Under the pieces are notes generated by a model. It had not been told where the DNA came from. It was given only the letters and a program-made list of their open reading frames with translations, and ran no database searches. A program made the translations under genes and the position numbers. This document shows, piece after piece, positions 27,659-37,520 of a stretch of 64,000 nt of DNA; the stretch's first letter is position 1; each line of letters begins with the position of its first letter. The stretch spans positions 1 to 64,000 of the forward strand of contig NZ_JAQFVG010000297.1 in NCBI RefSeq assembly GCF_029439455.1, read 5' to 3'. The stretch comes from Caballeronia sp. BR00000012568055 (GTDB lineage: Bacteria; Pseudomonadota; Gammaproteobacteria; Burkholderiales; Burkholderiaceae).

Positions 27659-30064
27659 TTACTGGCCTTTGAACAGATTCATGATGTCCTGCTTCTCCTG
27701 TTCGCCGACTTCCGGCGCAGGCGCGGCGACGCCCGACACGCCTTCCTGTGGCGGCGCCTGACTCACGCCGATCGTCGCGACGAAACCGTGACCCGGCGTC
27801 ATATCGTCGAAGTAGAGTTCGCCGCCGAGCGTCTTCACATCGGGCGGTTGCATCGGCTTGTATTCGGGCACGCCTTGCAGCGCGCGGCGCATGTAGTCCA
27901 TCCACACCGGCAACGCCAAACCGCCGCCGGTTTCCTTATCGCCGAGACTGCGCGGATTGTCATAACCGATCCACGCAACCGCGACCAGATTGCGCTGATA
28001 GCCCGCGAACCAGGCATCGCGTGAATCGTTGGTGGTGCCGGTCTTGCCGGCGAGGTCGGTGCGCTTCAGTTCGTTGGTCTTCGCGCCCGTGCCGCGCTGC
28101 GCCACGCTTTGCAGCAGGCTGTTCATCACGTACGCGTTGCGCGGCGTGATGGCGAGCGGCGCGGACTGCTGCGCGATCAGCGGTTGCGGATGGGAAACCA
28201 CCGCGCCGTACGGATCGGTGATATCGGCAATGAGGTACGGATTCACGCGATAGCCGCCGTTGGCGAACACCGAGTAACCCGCCGCCATTTGCAGCGGCGT
28301 GACCAGACCCGCGCCGAGCGCCATCGGCAGATAGGCGGGTTGCTTGTCCGCGTCGAAGCCGAAGCGCGTCACATATTGCTGCCCGTACTTCGTGCCGATG
28401 TGGCTCAGGATGCGGATCGACACCATGTTCTTCGAGCGCTGAAGCGCGGAGCGCATGGTCATCGGGCCATCGAAGCCGCCGCCGTAGTTCTTCGGTTCCC
28501 ACGCCTGACCGCCGGTTTCGGCAGCCGAGAAGAACAGCGGGCCGTCGTTGATGATGGTCGCCGGCGACAAACCCTTCTCGAGTGACGCCGAGTAAATAAA
28601 CGGCTTGAAGCTCGATCCCGGCTGACGCCACGCCTGCGTCACGTGGTTGAACTTGTTCTTGTTGAAGTCGAAGCCGCCGACCAGCGCGCGGATTGCGCCA
28701 TCCTGCGGCACCATCGAAACGAGCGCGCCTTCGACTTGCGGCAATTGCGTGATGACCCAGTCGCCGTCGTCGTTCTTCATCAGGCGCACGATCGCGCCGG
28801 GGCGAATCCGCGAATTCGGCTGCGCCTTGGGCCCGAGCGCGAACTGCACGAAACGCAGATCGTTGCCGCTGATCGTCGCCACGTTTCCGTCGATGAAACT
28901 CGCCTTCACTTCCTTAGGACTCGCCGATGTCACCACCGCCGCGACGATATCGCCGTTATCGGGATGTTCGGCCAGCGCGTCGTCGATCGCCTGTTCGCGA
29001 TCGTCGGCATCTTTCGGCAGATCGATATAACCTTCCGGCCCGCGATACCCATGCCGATGTTCATAGTCCATCAGACCTTTTCGCACGGCGCGGTAGGCGA
29101 CGTCCTGATCGGCGGAATCGATCGTGGTCACGACATTGAGACCGCGCGTGTACGCTTCCTCGCGGTATTGCGCGTACATCATCTGACGCACCATTTCCGC
29201 GACGTATTCGGCGTGCACGCTGAACTCACGGCCTTGTCCCTTCACGACAATTTTTTGCGCGATAGCCGTCTCGTATTCATCGTCGGTGATGAAGTTCAGT
29301 TCCCGCATGCGCTGAAGGATGTACTCCTGCCGCACCTTCGCGCGCTTCGGATTCACGACCGGGTTATAGGCCGACGGCGCTTTCGGCAAACCGGCGAGCA
29401 TGGCCGCTTCCGCGAGCGTGATGTCTTTCAGATCCTTGCCAAAGTACACGCGCGCCGCGCTCGCGAAACCATACGCACGCTGTCCGAGATAGATCTGATT
29501 CATATAGACCTCGAGAATCTGATCTTTCGTCAGTGCGCGCTCGATCTTGTATGCGAGCAGCATCTCGTAAATCTTGCGCGTGTACGTCTTCTCGCTCGAC
29601 AGGAAGAAGTTGCGCGCGACCTGCATGGTGATCGTGCTCGCGCCCTGCGATGCGTGCCCGTTCGACAGCGCCACGGTGCCGGCACGCAGAATGCCGGTCA
29701 GATCGACGCCGCCGTGGTCATAGAAACGCGCATCTTCGATGGCGAGCACGGCCTTCTTCAGATGATCGGGCACGTCCTTGATACGCACGACGCTGCGGCG
29801 CTCCTCGCCGAACTCACCGATCATCACGTGATCGGCGGTATAGATGCGCAGCGGAACCTTCGGCTTGTAATCGGTCAGGGCGTCGAGCGAGGGCAGATTC
29901 GGCATGGCGACGACGAGCGCGTAACCGAGCACGAGGCCCGCGCAGACGATCACCGCAAAAATGCTGACGAAGAAGCCGAACAAAAGCCGTTGCCACCAGG
30001 GGCGTCTGGGTTTTTGCCCCTTGGGCGGTTGAGACGGTGGATTGGTCGGGGAAGAGGATTGCAT
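27659..30064 (-). CDS. mrcA: Penicillin-binding protein 1A (bifunctional transglycosylase/transpeptidase)
   Basis: PBP1a polymerises glycan strands and cross-links peptides in peptidoglycan synthesis. The 801-residue product has a Pro/Lys-rich cytosolic start, one membrane segment (about 28-50), and a GT51 transglycosylase domain with EDARFYDHGGVD and GASTITMQVARNFF. After an OB-like insert comes the transpeptidase domain with the serine motif SSFKPF, an SMK/SxN region, and KTGTTNDSRDAWFAG. Normal family length is about 800. Divergent from pilM, the arrangement known from Pseudomonas ponA-pilMNOPQ. Confidence 0.96.
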   Translation of the reverse strand: MQSSSPTNPPSQPPKGQKPRRPWWQRLLFGFFVSIFAVIVCAGLVLGYALVVAMPNLPSLDALTDYKPKVPLRIYTADHVMIGEFGEERRSVVRIKDVPDHLKKAVLAIEDARFYDHGGVDLTGILRAGTVALSNGHASQGASTITMQVARNFFLSSEKTYTRKIYEMLLAYKIERALTKDQILEVYMNQIYLGQRAYGFASAARVYFGKDLKDITLAEAAMLAGLPKAPSAYNPVVNPKRAKVRQEYILQRMRELNFITDDEYETAIAQKIVVKGQGREFSVHAEYVAEMVRQMMYAQYREEAYTRGLNVVTTIDSADQDVAYRAVRKGLMDYEHRHGYRGPEGYIDLPKDADDREQAIDDALAEHPDNGDIVAAVVTSASPKEVKASFIDGNVATISGNDLRFVQFALGPKAQPNSRIRPGAIVRLMKNDDGDWVITQLPQVEGALVSMVPQDGAIRALVGGFDFNKNKFNHVTQAWRQPGSSFKPFIYSASLEKGLSPATIINDGPLFFSAAETGGQAWEPKNYGGGFDGPMTMRSALQRSKNMVSIRILSHIGTKYGQQYVTRFGFDADKQPAYLPMALGAGLVTPLQMAAGYSVFANGGYRVNPYLIADITDPYGAVVSHPQPLIAQQSAPLAITPRNAYVMNSLLQSVAQRGTGAKTNELKRTDLAGKTGTTNDSRDAWFAGYQRNLVAVAWIGYDNPRSLGDKETGGGLALPVWMDYMRRALQGVPEYKPMQPPDVKTLGGELYFDDMTPGHGFVATIGVSQAPPQEGVSGVAAPAPEVGEQEKQDIMNLFKGQ

Positions 30065-30387
30065 AGAGACACCAAAAAACGGTCACGCGATTATAGCCGC
30101 CCAGGTTTTGGACATTTCTTAACGCTTTCATTCGACGCACCGCGCGACGGCTCACGCCGCGCACGTCGCTCAGGGTCGATTTTGTGTGTCCTTAATGCGT
30201 TTTTCCCGCGTCTCGCCGTCTCCTCAAGATACGCGCGATCGAACGCCTGAGCACCTTAAAAAACCGCATCTTCGCACTGCCGGACTAGGCCATTCGGACG
30301 AATGTTCGCCAACGCGAACAATCACCACAATTGTCTGACTGCTTGCGCCGGAACGGTTCGGCGCGCGGAAGACAGATGAGGTGTTCG
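30065..30387. promoter_or_regulatory. Divergent control region, mrcA / pilM
   Basis: 323 bases without a gene. On the minus strand TATAAT (30095-30090) is a likely -10 for mrcA; its -35 is poor. Near pilM two inverted repeats touch each other: CATTCG-GA-CGAATG (30291-30304) and GTTCGC-CAAC-GCGAAC (30304-30319). They may be protein-binding sites for the pil promoter. Confidence 0.45.
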
Positions 30388-31389
30388 ATGGAGAAAGAAA
30401 ACGCGATGCGCGGTTCACTGCTGACGGTGTCGCGCCGATTCGCGGCGGGGATCGATGTGAGCGAAGACGCGGTGCGGCTGGCGATCATCAGCCGTCGTCT
30501 GAAGGCGAATTCGTCGATATGCGTGGAGCGTCTGGAAACGGTGCCGCTCGACGAAGGCGTGGTCGTCAGAGGCGATTTCCTCGATCGTCCCGCGATTGTT
30601 GCGGCGTTGCGCACGGCGTTCGAACGGCTGCCCGTCAACGGCACGCGACGCGCGCTGCGTTGCGCGATGGGACTGCCGTCTTCGGCGACGCATACGCTGA
30701 GCGTGCCGCTGACGCAACTGATCGAGCCACGCAAAATGCGCATGTCCGGCTCCAGTGGCGATCCGTCCGGCGTGCTCGAACCGGCGGTGCTGGCGGAAGC
30801 CGAACGCGCGCTCGGGATGGAGCGCGCGTCGCTCGCGGTCGATTGGTCAGTGCAAAGGCGCAGTAACGGACTGTCTACGGTGTCGATCGCGGCGACACAG
30901 CGGCGCTTCGTGGAAGCGCGGGTGGAAGTGGCGGCGCAGGCGGGCATCGCGCTATCCGCGATCGATGGCGAACCGGGCAGCGCGCTGCGCGCCATGCGTC
31001 ACGCCGGATCGACCGAATTCGATGCGGATTCGCGCTATCTCGTCTGCTGGGCGGAAAGCACGGGCATGCACGGCTGGGTGGTGAACGCGGGCGAGATCGA
31101 AAACGAAGGGCGTTATCCGACGCCGGAATTCAGAACTATCGGCGAAGCGCTGCGCGATCTGGCGGGCGACGCCGCACCGCCGCACTGCATCTACGTGGGC
31201 GGCAATCTGGAACTGATGGAGCGCGGCGGATTTTCGACGCTCGCCATTTCCGCGCTCTTCGACTGCCCGACGCTGCCGTTCGAAGCCGCGCCTTTCTGCA
31301 ACGGCGCCGCAAATATCGACGATGTCTTGAAGCATTCGCCGCGCTTTGCGGTCGCGTTCGGTCTGGCGTTGCGCGAGGTGTTGCAATGA
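30388..31389 (+). CDS. pilM: Type IV pilus assembly protein PilM
   Basis: PilM is an actin-like cytoplasmic protein that binds the N-terminus of PilN and helps align the pilus machine. The 333-residue product has the SHS2/FtsA-like fold features FAAGIDVSEDAVRLAII near the start and CAMGLPSSATHT and IYVGGNLELMERG later. Similarity is moderate; the assignment depends also on the pilN-pilO-pilQ neighbours. ATG at 30388 is used; 30376 (overlapping the likely binding site) and 30406 are alternatives. It overlaps pilN by four bases. Confidence 0.85.
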   Translation: MEKENAMRGSLLTVSRRFAAGIDVSEDAVRLAIISRRLKANSSICVERLETVPLDEGVVVRGDFLDRPAIVAALRTAFERLPVNGTRRALRCAMGLPSSATHTLSVPLTQLIEPRKMRMSGSSGDPSGVLEPAVLAEAERALGMERASLAVDWSVQRRSNGLSTVSIAATQRRFVEARVEVAAQAGIALSAIDGEPGSALRAMRHAGSTEFDADSRYLVCWAESTGMHGWVVNAGEIENEGRYPTPEFRTIGEALRDLAGDAAPPHCIYVGGNLELMERGGFSTLAISALFDCPTLPFEAAPFCNGAANIDDVLKHSPRFAVAFGLALREVLQ

Positions 31390-31958
31390 TCGGCGCGGTG
31401 AATCACGACGGGTTCAATTTGCTGCCGTATCGGTCGCGGAAAAGGCGCGAGTTGCGTCGCCGCCGATTGATCGTGCTGGCGGCGGCCGGTCTCGCGGGAT
31501 GCGCCGGCGTGGGTGCCGTCGGCGGATGGGACGCGTTCGAGCGCTCGCGGCTGGATGCGCGCCGCGCGGCACTGGACGCGTCCTTGCGAACATCGGGCGC
31601 GCAGGCGGAGGAGCACGCGCGGCTGACGCGTGCCGAAGCCGAGCGGCGGCGCGTGCGGCAGACGGCGCAACCGCTTGCCGCGCCGCGTGACCGGTTTCTT
31701 GCGCTGCTCGAAACGCTCGCGCAGACGCCTGCGCAGCGTGGCGTGTCGTTACAACGTGTATCGCAGCGGACGGACGAAGTCGAACTGGCGGCGTTCGCGC
31801 CCGATTCGCAATCGGCGGCGCGCTGGATCAAAGGTCTGGAGCGTGTGCGCGATGTGAAGTCGGTGGAGATCGTGGAGATGAAACGCCATGTCGATCGATA
31901 CGAATTCTCCGCGCTTGTTCGATACACATCGCAGCGTCAGAAAGGAGACGCTAAATGA
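31386..31958 (+). CDS. pilN: Type IV pilus assembly protein PilN
   Basis: PilN is an inner-membrane protein with a short cytoplasmic N-terminus that binds PilM. The 190-residue product has the diagnostic FNLLPYRSRKRRE (about residues 10-22), a single membrane segment (about 28-47), a coiled-coil stretch rich in Arg, Ala and Glu, and a ferredoxin-like periplasmic domain. Translation is coupled both ways, with ATGA overlaps at each end. Very high arginine content, especially in the coiled coil. Confidence 0.9.
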   Translation: MIGAVNHDGFNLLPYRSRKRRELRRRRLIVLAAAGLAGCAGVGAVGGWDAFERSRLDARRAALDASLRTSGAQAEEHARLTRAEAERRRVRQTAQPLAAPRDRFLALLETLAQTPAQRGVSLQRVSQRTDEVELAAFAPDSQSAARWIKGLERVRDVKSVEIVEMKRHVDRYEFSALVRYTSQRQKGDAK

Positions 31959-32974
31959 CCGCGATGACAATGCACCTTTCCGCGCGATCCATTCTCTCGC
32001 CGCTGGACGAATGGTCCGCGCGACGGACTTTGTGGAGCGCGTTGTTGCTGGCGCTCGCGGTGTTTTTCGTCGGCATGCAGACGTGGCGCGCGTCCGGTTT
32101 GACTGATCTCGAAGCGAGCCGCAGCGCGCTCGATGGCGCGCGGACGAAGATCGAACAAACGCGGCGTCTGCTCGTTGAACTGCCTGAACTACGCGCACGC
32201 GCCAAGGCGAACGATCTCAAGCCGGAACACTGGACCGCCGCCGATGCCCTGCGCGCCATTACCGAACTCGCCACGCAAAGCGGCCTGCGCGTCACCGAAA
32301 TCGAGCCGATTCAACCGAACGCCACCGATCGGGCGCTTAAGTTTCGCGCGGACGGCGCGTTTCCCGACATCGTGCGGTTTCTGCAGGCGTTGAGCGGGCT
32401 GCCGCGTCTGATCGTGCCGGAGCGCACGCTGATTCGGCGGCAGGCGGGCGTGCTCGGCATCGAGGCCGCGCTGCGCGTGTACGAAGCGCTGCCCGCCGTG
32501 CCGATGCCCGGACCGGCGCGCACCGACGCGTTCATCATCGATCCGTTCGGCAAGGACACGGCAGGCGGATTCGCGCGCGGCGGCGATCTGCTGCTGGTCG
32601 GCACGTTCGTGGGAAGGCATCGCGCGATGGCGCTGGTGCAGAGCGGCGAGGGGATCGACGGATTCGTGGCGGGGCAAAAGATTGGCGATGAGCGCATCGG
32701 CCACGTTGCGCCGCGCGCGATTCAGCTTGCCGGTGACGATGGTCTGTCGCGCACGCTGACCATCGCGGGCGAGCGCGGCGACGGATCGTTCGAGCGCGTG
32801 GCGGCGCAGGAGATTCCTTACACCGCTGCGGAACCGAAGTCGAAGCAGAAGCCGCGCGAAAAGAAGACCGCATCGTCGCCGAAGCGCAAACCCGCTGTCA
32901 CGCGCGATAAACCTGCATCGAGCGTTGAAGGCATTGCGCATCACTTGATCTTCGATAAAGCGAGGCACAAGTGA
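31955..32974 (+). CDS. pilO: PilO fused to a PilP-like domain
   Basis: PilO pairs with PilN in the alignment subcomplex, and PilP normally links this to the secretin PilQ. The 339-residue product is much longer than usual PilO (about 200). Residues 26-40 are a membrane segment, 50-85 a coiled coil, and 90-180 the PilO ferredoxin-like core. Residues 191-272 resemble the PilP beta-sandwich (FIIDPFGKD, LLLVGTFVGRHRAMALVQ, GQKIGDERIGHV). The last 45 residues are a Lys/Pro-rich tail. No separate pilP, and no lipobox, exists in the operon. The fusion call is inference from sequence pattern. Confidence 0.8.
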   Translation: MTAMTMHLSARSILSPLDEWSARRTLWSALLLALAVFFVGMQTWRASGLTDLEASRSALDGARTKIEQTRRLLVELPELRARAKANDLKPEHWTAADALRAITELATQSGLRVTEIEPIQPNATDRALKFRADGAFPDIVRFLQALSGLPRLIVPERTLIRRQAGVLGIEAALRVYEALPAVPMPGPARTDAFIIDPFGKDTAGGFARGGDLLLVGTFVGRHRAMALVQSGEGIDGFVAGQKIGDERIGHVAPRAIQLAGDDGLSRTLTIAGERGDGSFERVAAQEIPYTAAEPKSKQKPREKKTASSPKRKPAVTRDKPASSVEGIAHHLIFDKARHK

Positions 32975-34464
32975 ACATTGCCAAGCTGGTTTTATCCACG
33001 CTGCTGTTTGTATCGATGCGCGGCGCGCTGGCGGACGAAGGCAGCGAGGTCGTCCTGCCACCGCTGCCCATTTCCTTCGATTCCCAGACCGCCGACCAAA
33101 CGGCCATCGACACGAGCAGTCCGCCAAAAGCCGAAGCGCCCGTGCCCGTTGCGCCAGCGCCGGAGCCGGCCACCGCCGAAGCCCTCGAAGGCCCGCCCGT
33201 GCCGCTCGCGCCACCCGCGCGCCTGAGCGTCGCCACGGCGAATGGAATCGACGACAGCAAGCCGATCACGCTCGACCTGAAAAACGCCGACCTGAGCGTC
33301 GCGCTGCAATCTTTCGCGCGCTTTGCGGGCATCAACATCATCGCGAGTGAAAAGGTGCGCGGACAGATATCGCTGAATCTGGTCGATGTCCCGTGGCGTC
33401 GCGCGTTCGATACGCTTCTCGAAGTCAACGGCCTGGCGATGGAGCAGCACGGCAACGTCATCTGGGTCGCGCCGCTCGCCGAACTCGCCGCGCGCGAAAA
33501 GCTGCGCTTCGAAGCTCACGCGCGTGCCGCCGATCTCGAACCGCTGGCCAGCCGTACGTTCGTGCTGCGCTATCCGCGCGCCGAGGACGTGCGCAAGATG
33601 CTGAGCGGCGCGGGCAATCAGCGCGTGCTGTCCAAACGCGGCTCCGCCATGGCCGATCCGCGTACCAATCTGCTCTTTATCACCGATCTCGACGCGCGCG
33701 TGCAACAGATCGCGGCTCTGATCGCGCTGCTCGACAAACCGACGCCGCAGGTGATGATCGAGGCGAAGATCGTGGAAGGAGAAGCGGGCTTGTCGCGCAA
33801 TCTCGGCGTCAAACTGGGCGTTGCGCCGCAAAGCGATCCGGCGACCGGCTTGGCGGGCGGCAAGGACGGCGTGGTATACGATCTGTCTGCTGGACCGATC
33901 AACGGTTTCGACGCGGCGACCGCCGGATTGACGCTGTTTGTCGCGCAGGCCACGCGGCTGCTCAATATCCAACTGAGCGCGCTGGAGGCCGAAGGGCGCG
34001 GCACGATTGTCTCGCGGCCGCGCGTGGTGACGGCGGATCGCGTGAAATCGGTTGTCGAGCAGGGCATGGAGGTGCCGTATCAGGCGAAAGTCGGCAACGG
34101 CATGTCGGGCGTGCAGTTTCGCCGCGCAACGCTCAAACTGGAGGTCGAGCCGCAAATCACGCCGCACGGGCACGTCATTCTGGATCTCGACATCACGAAA
34201 GACAGTCTGGGCGAGCAAACCGCCAACGGCCCGGCAATCCACACCAAACATGTGCAAACGCGCGTGGAAGTGGAAAACGGCGGCACGGTGGCGATCGGCG
34301 GAATCTACGCCGAAGACGAGCGTGACGACGTGACCGGCGTTCCCGGTTTGTCGAAACTGCCGCTGATCGGCTGGCTGTTCCGTCACGATGCGCGGCGCAG
34401 CTCGAAAACCGAGCTGATCGTTTTGATCACGCCGCATGTGATTGCATCAGGCGAATCGGGCTGA
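32971..34464 (+). CDS. pilQ: Type IV pilus secretin PilQ
   Basis: PilQ is the outer-membrane channel through which the pilus fibre passes. The 497-residue product has a GTG start overlapping the pilO stop, a signal peptide (about 1-21), and a Pro/Ala-rich linker to residue 90. An STN/N0 domain follows (ITLDLKNADLSVALQSFA), then an N1 domain, and the secretin domain with VPYQAKVGNG, TRVEVENGGTVAIGGIY and PGLSKLPLIGWLF. It lacks the AMIN domains of the 700-residue Pseudomonas protein, so it is a short form comparable with HofQ. Confidence 0.93.
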   Translation: MNIAKLVLSTLLFVSMRGALADEGSEVVLPPLPISFDSQTADQTAIDTSSPPKAEAPVPVAPAPEPATAEALEGPPVPLAPPARLSVATANGIDDSKPITLDLKNADLSVALQSFARFAGINIIASEKVRGQISLNLVDVPWRRAFDTLLEVNGLAMEQHGNVIWVAPLAELAAREKLRFEAHARAADLEPLASRTFVLRYPRAEDVRKMLSGAGNQRVLSKRGSAMADPRTNLLFITDLDARVQQIAALIALLDKPTPQVMIEAKIVEGEAGLSRNLGVKLGVAPQSDPATGLAGGKDGVVYDLSAGPINGFDAATAGLTLFVAQATRLLNIQLSALEAEGRGTIVSRPRVVTADRVKSVVEQGMEVPYQAKVGNGMSGVQFRRATLKLEVEPQITPHGHVILDLDITKDSLGEQTANGPAIHTKHVQTRVEVENGGTVAIGGIYAEDERDDVTGVPGLSKLPLIGWLFRHDARRSSKTELIVLITPHVIASGESG

Positions 34465-34554
34465 AAGCCACGCGCGGCGCGACTCGACAAAGCACGCGGT
34501 TTGCCCTTAAGCTGCCGCACGAACAAATTTCGATCGAACTGGAAGGAAACCGAG

Positions 34555-35106
34555 TTGCAGGAAGGGCACGCGAACGCGAACATTTTTTTCGTCGGACTCA
34601 TGGGGGCGGGTAAAACCACCGTGGGCCGTGCGGTTGCGCGCCGTTTGCAGCGCTCGTTCATCGATTCGGATCACGAGATCGAAGCGCGCACCGGCGCGCG
34701 GATTCCGGTGATCTTCGAAATGGAAGGCGAGGTCGGATTCCGGCAGCGTGAAGCCAGTGTGATCGACGAACTGTCGCAGCGCAGCGGTATCGTGCTGGCG
34801 ACGGGCGGCGGCGCGGTGTTGCGCGAAGAGAATCGCGAACATCTGAAGAATCGCGGCATCGTTATTTATTTGCGGGCGAATCCGCACGATCTCTGGCAGC
34901 GCACGCGGCGCGACAAAAATCGGCCGCTGCTGCAGACCGAAGATCCGCGCGGCAAGCTCGAAGAACTGTTCAAGACGCGCGATCCGCTTTATCACGAGAC
35001 CGCGCATTTCGTCGTGGAAACGGGGCGGCCGACCGTCAACGCGCTCGTCAATATGGTCCTGATGCAACTGGAGGTGGCCGGCGTCATCAAACCGGCCGAA
35101 TCGTAA
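34555..35106 (+). CDS. aroK: Shikimate kinase
   Basis: AroK phosphorylates shikimate at the 3-hydroxyl in the chorismate pathway. The 183-residue product has Walker [16 protein letters not shown] (about residues 15-29), [11 protein letters not shown] and the GGGAVL loop, plus the lid arginines in [14 protein letters not shown] start at 34555, seven bases after GGAAGGA, is preferred because no ATG fits; an upstream TTG at 34501 lies before the ribosome binding site. It is next to aroB as in most proteobacteria. Confidence 0.94.
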   Translation: MQEGHANANIFFVGLMGAGKTTVGRAVARRLQRSFIDSDHEIEARTGARIPVIFEMEGEVGFRQREASVIDELSQRSGIVLATGGGAVLREENREHLKNRGIVIYLRANPHDLWQRTRRDKNRPLLQTEDPRGKLEELFKTRDPLYHETAHFVVETGRPTVNALVNMVLMQLEVAGVIKPAES

Positions 35107-35107
35107 A

Positions 35108-36205
35108 ATGTCCACCATGACTACCCCGTTGATTACTGTCAGCGTCGAATTGGGCGAACGCGCCTATCCCATTCATATCGGTGCGGGACTGATCGGTCAG
35201 ACCGAACTGTTTGCGCCGCATATCAAGGGTTCGTCGGTGGCAATCGTCACCAATTCGACTGTCGATCCGATTTACGGCGATACGCTGCGCGCGGCGCTCG
35301 CACCGCTCGGCAAGAAGGTATCGACTGTCGTGCTGCCGGATGGCGAAGCGCACAAGAACTGGGAAACGCTCAATCAGATTTTCGATTCGCTGCTCACCGG
35401 GCGCGCGGATCGCAAGACCACGTTGATTGCGCTGGGCGGCGGTGTCGTCGGTGATATGACGGGGTTTGCGGCGGCCTGCTACATGCGCGGCGTGCCGTTC
35501 ATTCAGGTGCCGACGACGCTGTTGTCGCAAGTGGATTCATCGGTGGGCGGGAAGACGGGCATCAATCATCCGCTCGGCAAGAACATGATCGGCGCGTTCT
35601 ATCAGCCGCAGGCGGTGATCGCGGATATCGGCGCGTTGCACACGCTGCCGGAGCGCGAACTGGCGGCGGGACTCGCGGAAGTCATCAAGACCGCAGCAAT
35701 CGCGGACGCCGAATTCTTCGACTGGATCGAAGCGAATATCGACGCCCTTAACGCCCGCGACGACGAAGCCCTCGCGCACGCGGTCAAGCGTTCGTGCGAG
35801 ATCAAGGCGTCGGTGGTGGCATCGGATGAACGCGAAGGCGGGCAGCGCGCGATCCTCAATTTCGGCCACACGTTCGGCCATGCGATCGAAGCCGGACTCG
35901 GCTACGGCGAATGGCTGCACGGCGAAGCGGTCGGTTGCGGCATGGTGATGGCGGCGGACTTGTCCGTGCGTGTTGCTGCGCTGAGCGAAGCCGCACGTCA
36001 ACGGCTTGTGCGCGTGATTGAGAAGGCAAAGCTTCCCGTCGTTGCGCCGGACCTCGGGAGCGAACGCTATATCGATTTGATGCAGGTCGATAAGAAGGCC
36101 GAGGGCGGCACGATCAAATTCATTCTGCTGAACGAATTTGGTGACGTGCAAATTACCAGCGCGCCCGATCAGGCCGTGCGCGCGACGCTCGCAGCCAGCG
36201 TCTGA
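35108..36205 (+). CDS. aroB: 3-dehydroquinate synthase
   Basis: AroB converts DAHP to 3-dehydroquinate, the second step of the shikimate pathway, with NAD and a divalent metal. The 365-residue product has the NAD-binding [14 protein letters not shown], the [19 protein letters not shown] motif, and metal-ligand histidines in [12 protein letters not shown] and [11 protein letters not shown]. It starts two bases after aroK; a second ATG at 35117 is equally possible and gives MTTPLITV. No separate promoter is seen. Confidence 0.96.
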   Translation: MSTMTTPLITVSVELGERAYPIHIGAGLIGQTELFAPHIKGSSVAIVTNSTVDPIYGDTLRAALAPLGKKVSTVVLPDGEAHKNWETLNQIFDSLLTGRADRKTTLIALGGGVVGDMTGFAAACYMRGVPFIQVPTTLLSQVDSSVGGKTGINHPLGKNMIGAFYQPQAVIADIGALHTLPERELAAGLAEVIKTAAIADAEFFDWIEANIDALNARDDEALAHAVKRSCEIKASVVASDEREGGQRAILNFGHTFGHAIEAGLGYGEWLHGEAVGCGMVMAADLSVRVAALSEAARQRLVRVIEKAKLPVVAPDLGSERYIDLMQVDKKAEGGTIKFILLNEFGDVQITSAPDQAVRATLAASV

Positions 36206-36247
36206 TCACCGAGCGGCGGCCTGGACCTAAACGATGCGGAGCAGCCG

Positions 36248-37474
36248 GTGATCAAAAACGAAGTCGAATTTCCGCTGAGCGCGCCTTCGTCGCTTGCGTT
36301 GGAGGCGCATCTCGCGCCGTACGCAGCGCATTCGGCGACATCGCGCGGGCGGCGCTTTCACGAGTCGCCGCCGACCGCGCGCACCGAGTTTCAACGCGAC
36401 CGCGATCGTATCGTGCATTCGACCGCGTTTCGGCGGCTCGAATACAAGACGCAGGTTTTCGTCAATCACGAAGGCGATCTGTTCCGTACGCGGCTCACGC
36501 ATAGTCTCGAAGTCGCGCAGATCGCGCGTTCGGTGGCGCGCAATCTGCGGCTGAACGAAGACCTCGTCGAAGCCATTTCGCTCGCGCACGATCTCGGCCA
36601 CACGCCGTTCGGTCACGCGGGACAAGATGCGCTGCACGAATGTATGCGCGATCACGGCGGCTTCGAACACAATCTGCAAAGCCTCGCAGTGGTCGATCAA
36701 CTTGAGGAACACTACGGCGCGTTTGACGGCCTGAATCTGTGTTTCGAGACGCGCGAAGGCATTCTCAAACATTGCTCGCGGGAAAATGCGCGCAAGCTCG
36801 GTGATCTTGGCGAGCGCTTTCTCACCGGCAAACAGCCGTCGCTGGAAGCGCAGATTGCCAACGTCGCGGATGAAATCGCCTACAACAATCACGATGTCGA
36901 TGATGGCCTGCGCTCCGGCTTCATCACGCTCGAACAGCTCTCTGAAGTGAGCTTGTGGCAGACGCATTTCGAAGCGGCGCGCGGCGAGTATCCGGATATC
37001 GAAGGCGAAGGACGCAGGCTGATTCACGAGACCATCCGTCGCATCATCAATACGCTGATCGTCGATCTGATCGAAGCCACGAGTCGCAATCTCGCGCGCG
37101 TACGTCCGGCATCGCTCGATGATGTGCGCAACGCGCCCACGCTCGTCTCTCATAGCGATGAAGTCGCCGCGCAAGCCGCGCAACTCAAGCGCTTTCTGTT
37201 CAAGAACCTCTACCGTCACTATCGCGTGATGCGCATGGCGAACAAGGCCAAGCGCGTCGTCACCGGTCTGTTCGATGCCTTCACCGACGATCCGCGTCTT
37301 CTGCCGCCCGCGTATCAGGTGCGCTTGCCCGTCGCGGACGAATCCGCGAACGATGCCGCCGCGCCCGTGCACGGCAGTTCGCAGGCGCGGCTGATATCGC
37401 ATTACATCGCAGGGATGACGGACCGGTACGCACTGAAGGAATACCAACGTCTTTTTGTCATCGATAACAACTAA
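36248..37474 (+). CDS. dgt: Deoxyguanosinetriphosphate triphosphohydrolase-like protein
   Basis: An HD-domain phosphohydrolase of the dGTPase family, which converts dNTP to nucleoside and triphosphate. The 408-residue product has the HD residues in [14 protein letters not shown] and [17 protein letters not shown], plus [13 protein letters not shown]. It is of the short, dGTPase-like subgroup rather than the longer E. coli Dgt. The start is GTG at 36248, six bases after GGAG. It follows aroB by 42 bases, an order common in Burkholderiaceae. Confidence 0.92.
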   Translation: MIKNEVEFPLSAPSSLALEAHLAPYAAHSATSRGRRFHESPPTARTEFQRDRDRIVHSTAFRRLEYKTQVFVNHEGDLFRTRLTHSLEVAQIARSVARNLRLNEDLVEAISLAHDLGHTPFGHAGQDALHECMRDHGGFEHNLQSLAVVDQLEEHYGAFDGLNLCFETREGILKHCSRENARKLGDLGERFLTGKQPSLEAQIANVADEIAYNNHDVDDGLRSGFITLEQLSEVSLWQTHFEAARGEYPDIEGEGRRLIHETIRRIINTLIVDLIEATSRNLARVRPASLDDVRNAPTLVSHSDEVAAQAAQLKRFLFKNLYRHYRVMRMANKAKRVVTGLFDAFTDDPRLLPPAYQVRLPVADESANDAAAPVHGSSQARLISHYIAGMTDRYALKEYQRLFVIDNN

Positions 37475-37520
37475 CCTTGCGCGTTTATCAACGACGCATG
37501 ATCAAAACGGAGACTCATCG

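Noticed and set aside
28643-30250. 535-codon plus-strand frame opposite mrcA
   Set aside because: Antisense shadow, His/Arg-rich; mrcA has full catalytic motifs on the minus strand.
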